A stretch of 64,000 bases of DNA from the NCBI GenBank assembly GCA_934047225.1, contig OW203984.1, forward strand, positions 5,217,201-5,281,200, in the 5' to 3' direction. Every line of letters begins with the position of its first letter. Positions within the stretch are counted from its first letter, which is position 1. Below, piece after piece: positions 58,234 to 64,000 of the stretch. Made by a program: the position numbers and the translations under genes. The notes beneath the pieces were generated by a model. It worked only from the letters and a program-made list of their open reading frames with translations. It was not told the DNA's origin and searched no databases. The DNA comes from Ypsolopha sequella. Its lineage: Eukaryota; Arthropoda; Insecta; Lepidoptera; Ypsolophidae.

Positions 58234-59090
58234 TGTACCTGTTTTACACTTCAAAACACATCACATCACACATATATCGAGTACGTAACGTAACTAATAA
58301 TTCATTTTAACTTATTTGTCTTGATTTCACACAAATTGAACTTTATTTAGCCAGAAAAACACGACAAAGTTTGTTTACAAAATTATTTTCTTGACGTTCG
58401 TTTTGACGTAAAAAAGACCGCGCGAATTATGCTTTTTTTTTTTATCGAAAAAGCTAAGAGCTTAAGCCCATACTGCCTGGTCTTAGTTCCTTTTCTTCTC
58501 TTGTAATTAATCGAGGCTAAAAAGCCTTGTCTTTCATAGATATTTTCTTAAATTTTATTGAAACAAAATAATACTCAAATAACATTTAAATGGTACTACC
58601 TACCTTAAAATATTGTAGTTAACCTAATTGTAGTTATTAAGTCAAAATCAAGTCTTCAATGTAATCGAGGCAAACTGCCTTGTCTAACGTATTTATACGA
58701 TTCATTCACTTTATAATCCAGTATTTTTAGGTCATATCCGTATTGTGTACTTAATCAATTATGTAGGGGTCAATTCAAGTATTCTTATTTTTCAAATAAC
58801 TTATATGGTATTCTTGATAAAATTATGAATGGGGTATACCTACCTACTGTTTCTGTATTCTTGAGAAATCCCCGAATAGAGCGCGTGACGTCCAGGGCTT
58901 CTTTATAAAATATTCAATTAATTATCAATTATGTAATACTTTGTATATTAGATTGAGGGCAATCAAAAAATATGTGGTTTTTAAGTTAAAATTTCAAAAT
59001 TTATTTTTTTATTTTAATCTATTTTCCTTTGATTTGACTACAACATAACTATTTTCCCACAAAGTAAGAATGCAATTAAGAAACATAGCC
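58234..59090. other. timeout upstream region
   Basis: This holds the presumed promoter and 5' untranslated region of timeout. I see no clear TATA box. A SINE-like fragment with TTTTTTTTATCGAAAAAGC and TAAGCCCATACTGCCTGG lies at 58435-58500; a related piece (AACTAAGCCATACTGC) is at 59440. Confidence 0.4.
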
Positions 59091-59099
59091 CATCCAGCC

Positions 59100-59340
59100 A
59101 TTTCTGAGGTTTTAAAGTCACTGTATGATATATCCTCTCTTGAGGATCATCTGAAGGTTCTGTCCTGTCGTAGTAGCTGTCCTGTCATGTCAGTCAGTTC
59201 GTGCTAAAGTGACAGACTCATAGCACGAACACAATATAGGATTGGAATAAACACATGAAAAGGCAAAGCCTGCATTTTTATTACATTGAACAACACACTA
59301 CAGTGGTTACGGCGATTTGAATTCACCCAAAATGCAATAT
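59100..59340. repeat. repeat, first copy of a pair (with 60760-60925)
   Basis: TATATCCTCTCTTGAGGATC, TCAGTTCGTGCTAAAGTGAC and CATAGCACGAACACAAT, then ACAACACACTAC, recur in the same order at 60780-60925. Confidence 0.7.
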
Positions 59341-59681
59341 TTGTTCAATAAATAAAAAAAAGTGCCATAACAATCTTCACGCCTTTTTTCAACCAGTTTT
59401 TTTTTTTGTAAAATGTATCCCGTCAGAGAAGGCTAAGGAACTAAGCCATACTGCTTTATCTGTTCTATCTGTTTTGATAAAGACCATCAGGGCATTCTGA
59501 GTTTTTATTGTCTGTTTATGGTTACTGTATGTTATAGGTGTACCAGAATCTCATGGCATTTAAAAAATAAACAAAAAATAGATTTTTATATGGCAATGTC
59601 ACAGTGTCACCAGTCAAATCAAAGAACGAAAGCTGCTGAGATTTTGTGATTATCTTCTTACAATTGGTTGTTTTTGTGAAA

Positions 59682-59822
59682 ATGTCGAAAAAGCCACATC
59701 GATCTCAAGCGAGAAATATTGTTTTCAATGTTTATCGTAAAATAAAGGAAGAAGAAGGTGTTAATCAAACTCAATCATCTATTTTAAAGCGCGTGGTAGA
59801 GTTGACCGGTAAGTTGGAGTGA
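59682..59822 (+). CDS. short exon or remnant with transposase-type HTH start
   Basis: The ATG at 59682 (AAAATG context) opens MSKKPHRSQARNIVFNVYRK, then EEEGVNQTQSSILKRVVELT. The frame stops at 59822, or could splice at a GTAAGT after 59808. The layout (basic start, I.NVY..., then a QT...KRV.E.TG segment) resembles the helix-turn-helix start of insect DDE transposase-like genes, where 'KRVAEATGIS' type motifs are common. No further exons were recognised. It may be a dead remnant or the first exon of a gene whose other exons lie outside my recognition. Confidence 0.4.
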   Translation: MSKKPHRSQARNIVFNVYRKIKEEEGVNQTQSSILKRVVELTGKLE

Positions 59823-60760
59823 GTTGTTTTGATACTTTTAGTTTTATTTTTCTTAGATACTTAATTGTGACTTCTTTATAGGGGTTTTAATTGAATTCTA
59901 TATCCTTTTATTTTATACTATAAAATAAATTAGTAAACAAAGTGATTTATGATTTTTTTATTTTTCATTCTTTCATACACATTACTAATAGGGTATGATT
60001 TTATCAACTACCTAATTAAAGAATTTTAAATGACCTAATAAATAATATTTATTCCTAAAATAGTGGACCTCTCACCTAAATTTAATCACCAAATAATATC
60101 CAAACGCTTACCTTAATATTAATTAAGAATCACTTTGAAATAATATCAATCATCACATACCTTATTAGGTTTCAAAGTATAAGAAGTGTTACCAAAATTT
60201 AATCACCAAAAAACGTTCCGCTTCGCTCGGCTCCCCAAATGTATTTATAATATATAAACCTAACACGCTCCTTTTCGCTCCGCTCGTTGTCGCATCTATT
60301 TTTTGACTTTTGGTGTAAGATTTTTGATTTCATACTTTACGACCTGCCCAATTCTACGAATTTTTTACGCATTTTTTCATAGAATTAAGGAACGGATCTA
60401 TTTATTTGGTGACAGATCTATCATTTTGATGTTTTTTGAGGACATACGTTATATTGAGGCTTAAGAAAAAAGTGATCAAATCAACAAACTATGTTTTAAC
60501 ATAAATATTTACATTAATTTGATGATTCATACTTAGAGACCGTTTTTATTATTAAGATGACTAACATGTTTCTTGGCAATAAATATTATAATTAGAGTAT
60601 TGCAGATAAGTGACAAATCTAAATTTAGGTGACAGAAAATATTGTACTCTAACTAATATACTTCATGTTTATTAATACTAGACCTAAATAAAAATTAAAC
60701 AGTATCAAGATCGTTTAATCCAATTTCCCCAGTATTGCACACCACAAAATTTTATTTCCC
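59823..60760. other. stretch between paired repeats
   Basis: It contains AATTTAATCACCAAATAAT and AATTTAATCACCAAAAAACG (60080 and 60190), and a CG-richer part CGCTTCGCTCGGCTCC. Probably a repeat body; no gene recognised. Confidence 0.4.
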
Positions 60761-60925
60761 CATTTGCCATGAGATTCTGGTAGACCTATATATCCTCTCT
60801 TGCTATGTCCCGTCAGTTCGTGCTAAAGTTATAGACCCATTGACACGTCAATGTATAGACCCATAGCACAAACACAATGTTGGGTTAGAAAAAAAAAAAC
60901 ACGAAAAGGACAACACACTACAAAA
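60760..60925. repeat. repeat, second copy of the pair with 59100-59340
   Basis: TATATCCTCTCTTGCTATGT and CAGTTCGTGCTAAAGTTATA, then ACAACACACTAC, match the first copy. This copy has a short internal duplication of TATAGACCCAT. Confidence 0.7.
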
Positions 60926-61389
60926 AATCGATGTTTTTTTTTGCAGTTTGTTTTGTTTTCAGATTTTCACCATCATTTTGCAAAATAAAATGTCACCTTG
61001 TATATGCCGAATAGAATAATATAAAAAAGCAAAAATAAATTTTATTTTTTATTCGTTTTGTTAAGTATATTAACTCAAACTAAGCGGTTCCGTTGTTACC
61101 GCGAGGTTATAGAGGTAGTTTAAGGGCATAAGCACCAGCAGGGCGGTGCCGATAGTGCACTTGCAGCCTTTGGAAATCCTGAGATCAAGGACCTCGGAGT
61201 ATGAGTTGTGTCATTCTGTATTTGATTCGAGCCAGATAGTATAGGTCGCGGCACGGTTTTTGACTGCTCAGCAAAAGTGGTGGGGGACTAGCCCATGTGT
61301 TCATTCGTGCACAAAATTACTAAGTGCGATAGAGAAAAAATTACTAGCGCAGTTAAATTATTTATTCTGCGGCATGACATTTATCTAAA

Positions 61390-61775
61390 AACTTAAAGCT
61401 GCACTGCCAACGCTAAACCCTCGGCCATAGCTTCAGGCTTCTGGCGGCGCTTCCAGGCGGTTTCTGCGACGGGCTTTGCCCTGCCACAACACCCGTCGGC
61501 GCCTTCCACCGCATCGGATGTAAAGCGCGCTCGCTCGCTCAAAGCGCTCGTCAGTAGGTCCGTCCTGTGCCCTCAATCACTGGCGTGGCTCCCCGCCTCC
61601 CCGCACACCGCCGTCGAGAGAGCGCAAGTCACTCGAAGCCGGACAAGGCGCGCGAGCGGCGACTCATGGCCGGCCATATACAACTTCATACATTTGTTCT
61701 TTCCGCTGGCGCCGTCGCAAGAAGAACTGCTTGGCGCGCCTCTTGACGCCTGAAGCTGTGGCCGACCGGTAATGC
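61390..61775. repeat. GC-rich island with short inverted ends
   Basis: CGGCCATAGCTTCAGGC near 61430 mirrors GCCTGAAGCTGTGGCCG near 61749. The interior (CGCTCGCTCGCTCAAAGCGC, GTCGGCGCCTTCCACCGC) is much richer in G+C and CG than anything nearby. No convincing coding frame was found; a 78-codon frame on the minus strand is low complexity. Confidence 0.55.
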
Positions 61776-61850
61776 TAAAATAATAAGCTGGGGAGTAATA
61801 ATTAACCATTTAATTAACCGTGTACCTATTAATATTGTAAATCTAAAGAC

Positions 61851-62024
61851 ATGGTCATGGAGGCTTTACTCTCAGAGAACTTCAAGCACTCAAGCATCAC
61901 ATCCGTCAATCTATCAGAGAAAAGATCACACTGTCTAAGCACTGTTACTGTGATGCTGACCACCAAAAGAGCGTTGAGCTTCGTGAGCGCGCGCAACAGT
62001 GGGGACTATAAATCGAATAATTAA
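61851..62024 (+). other. short region open in two frames, possibly a coding fragment
   Basis: The ATG frame at 61851 encodes 57 residues. The neighbouring frame reads GGFTLRELQALKHHIRQSIR and CYCDADHQKSVELRERAQQW, then stops. The second looks more protein-like but has no start here. I do not recognise it; it may be a fragment of a transposon protein. Confidence 0.25.
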
Positions 62025-64000
62025 ATATCACAAAAATACAATAATGTCACATAAAGAAAAGCGACACTTCTAGATTTACCAGAAAATAGTTTCGCCATAC
62101 TTCGGGTTTTTATCTAAAACGTGGCTATTCCGCGAAAAAGCAGTTTTCGCCATCATACGAGGAGGTTGATATGGAAATAATAAGTCTCCGTTTAATAAAT
62201 CTTACTTGAACCGAACCACAAGACTCTAAACCACAAAGTTGGTTATGCGGGTAAAGAGGCTTGTCTAATTGTAAATGCATATAAGGTAACAGAGATACCT
62301 ACTTCTAGCTATTAAACCAGTAACAATTCCCAGTAAGTCCAATTGGCCCCACGCAGCACAATTTTGATCCCGTTCAGACCATTATAACTGGCGTGAAGCC
62401 AACACTCCTAGGTATATAACGCTAGATCTGGCGCAGGACCAATTGATCTAGGACTTATTCTGGGAACTTCGATAGATAATATAGATATCAAGGGCCGATC
62501 CAGGATTTGATTTTGGAGGGCCATTCTGACAATATTTATCACAAAGGAAAAAAACATCATTTTTAGGCGCCTTATGCTCTAGAGTACTTTTGGAAAACCT
62601 ACTTACATATTATACATTTATGATGTGTAAAGTAAAGTGCATCCGATGTGAATCGAAAATTCGAGCCAAATGTATGGAATTCCTAGTAGTTTTGGGGGGA
62701 GCATGGTGATAGAGGCCGTGGTTAAACGTATTCTGTGAAAATTTCAACTGGATACTTATAATGGCTAAGCTGTAGACCCCTGTGAAAGGCGGACGGACAA
62801 ACCAACGAACAGACAGACAGACAGACAGCGGAGGCTTAGTAATAGGGTTCCGTTTGGTACCTAGAAGGGTAATGACTTAGATCGCGGTTGATCTGTTTAA
62901 ATATTATAACGTATAATTTAAGACCACTATTGGACCAAAAATTATAGAAAAAATACTTTTAAATTCCTTTTCAAAGATCGAACATTATGGCAAATTTTAA
63001 ATTCATACCTTACCTCGTTTTAGAGAAAAAAACTCTATAAAATACTGTTTTTAATATCTTTTTGTTATAATTATCTTTTTTTCAAATTTATTGAAATTTT
63101 TTAATTAATGTATATAATTTAATGTTTTATGTTTCGAATTTAGATAAAGTTGTGGACGCTTGTAATTGATAGCAACACCAGATCAAGGCCTTATCTGTTT
63201 GTTATTTTTATGTTTGTGTTGTTATTGTTAACGTTCTTTTTTATTAAATAAATAAATAAAATACTTATTACAGAATAGGACGATCTGATCAGGACATCAC
63301 AACTGTTAGTAAAGGGGCTAAAACTACGCCAGCCTGCAAATTATTCATGGTTACCAGCAATTGACGTTATGGATGCAGCTTATATTGTCTTAGTTGATAG
63401 CGAGGTATGAGCATAAATTATGGGCTGATATAACGTGGATAGTGGCGTCCATATTTTATGGGCTATCGACATTATAACGAAGACCCCAGTTGTCAGATAC
63501 ACGACCGGAGGGTACCCGGTCTTTCCACCGGTCATGCAACTGGACAAGATAAAACTAAACAGTGACCTAATTGTAACCTAATAGTTGTTAAAAGGTTCTG
63601 AAGAAAACTTCGAGGTACTTTACAATTAAGTTTATTTAATTTTATCAAAACAAAAAAAAGTCAAATTTCACAAGTTAAGGGAAAGGTGTTAACGGAAAAA
63701 TTATCTTAGTTACAAGTTTTTGGCCAAGACCTTCATTTGACAAATATCTTGCCAAGACATTACTAAACCTTAAAGACCTTTAAAAAGTGGTGTCAGGGAC
63801 CGCCTTAACTTCAGGTAGTAATATTACATTGGAATTAGTATTGCCATGACAAAAAAAAATAAACAATTAAGTGATAACTAGATGTGTTTGTTACCGCCTT
63901 AACCAAAGGTTACATGGAAACTTGTGGAATTACATAAAAAAAACTTTAAGGGTAACAATACTTGAAAACATACAAGGAAATTAATTTCCAAAAATAAAAT
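62025..64000. other. intergenic stretch with repeat remnants
   Basis: It contains GGACGGACAAACCAACGAAC and AATAGGGTTCCGTTTGGTAC (62790-62865), a remnant of the repeat at 27310. AATAAATAAATAAA follows a T-rich run near 63245. A small inverted repeat GACCGGAGGGTACCCGGTC lies near 63500. No gene recognised. Confidence 0.45.

Overview
This window is eukaryotic: AT-rich, intron-bearing and packed with transposable elements. The repeat families (short tRNA-headed SINEs, palindromic miniature inverted-repeat elements, BEL/Pao and Ty3/gypsy retrotransposons, a repeat with a GACAGACGGACAGA tract and a CATC-tailed repeat) suggest a moth or butterfly. That is inference from the repeat content and protein resemblance; no database was searched.

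The main host gene is on the minus strand. Fifteen exons between 58233 (ATG) and 3100 form one phase-consistent reading frame of about 815 codons. It resembles animal TIMELESS and insect timeout (tim2), the replication-fork-protection protein, more than the circadian paralogue tim1. All fourteen introns have GT donors and AG acceptors, and the phases match at every junction. The 3' end of the gene lies beyond base 1. Most of the roughly 55 kb is intron filled with repeats. Next to exon 9 is a tandem array of six degenerate copies of that exon plus flanking intron. Two copies still have an intact, phase-compatible open exon, so they are candidate mutually exclusive exons.

Two large LTR retrotransposons sit in timeout introns. 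(1) A BEL/Pao element (16608-22694, minus strand, intron 9) has 425-bp LTRs that show one difference, a 5-bp AGTAG target duplication, gag, protease and integrase. Its reverse transcriptase and RNase H are missing. gag and protease are in one frame, separated by a single TGA CTA. (2) A Ty3/gypsy element (38164-49936, plus strand, intron 6) has very long (3.04 kb), almost identical LTRs and a GCAT target duplication. It has a gag ORF, a -1-shifted pol ORF with a perfect GGGAAAC slippery heptamer in the overlap, and a G-patch-like domain at the N-terminus of pol. It inserted into the centre of an older palindromic element.

Region by region: 1-3100 repeats downstream of exon 15; 3100-16411 exons 15-10 among inverted-repeat elements, an 8 x 109 bp tandem array and SINEs; 16608-22694 the BEL element; 22700-27030 MITEs and the exon-9 array; 27030-38163 exons 8 and 7 among many palindromes; 38164-49936 the gypsy element; 50000-58233 exons 6-1; 58234-64000 intergenic sequence with duplicated repeats, a small transposase-like exon on the plus strand and a GC-rich inverted-repeat island. 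I found no operons, rRNA genes, CRISPR arrays or convincing functional tRNA genes.
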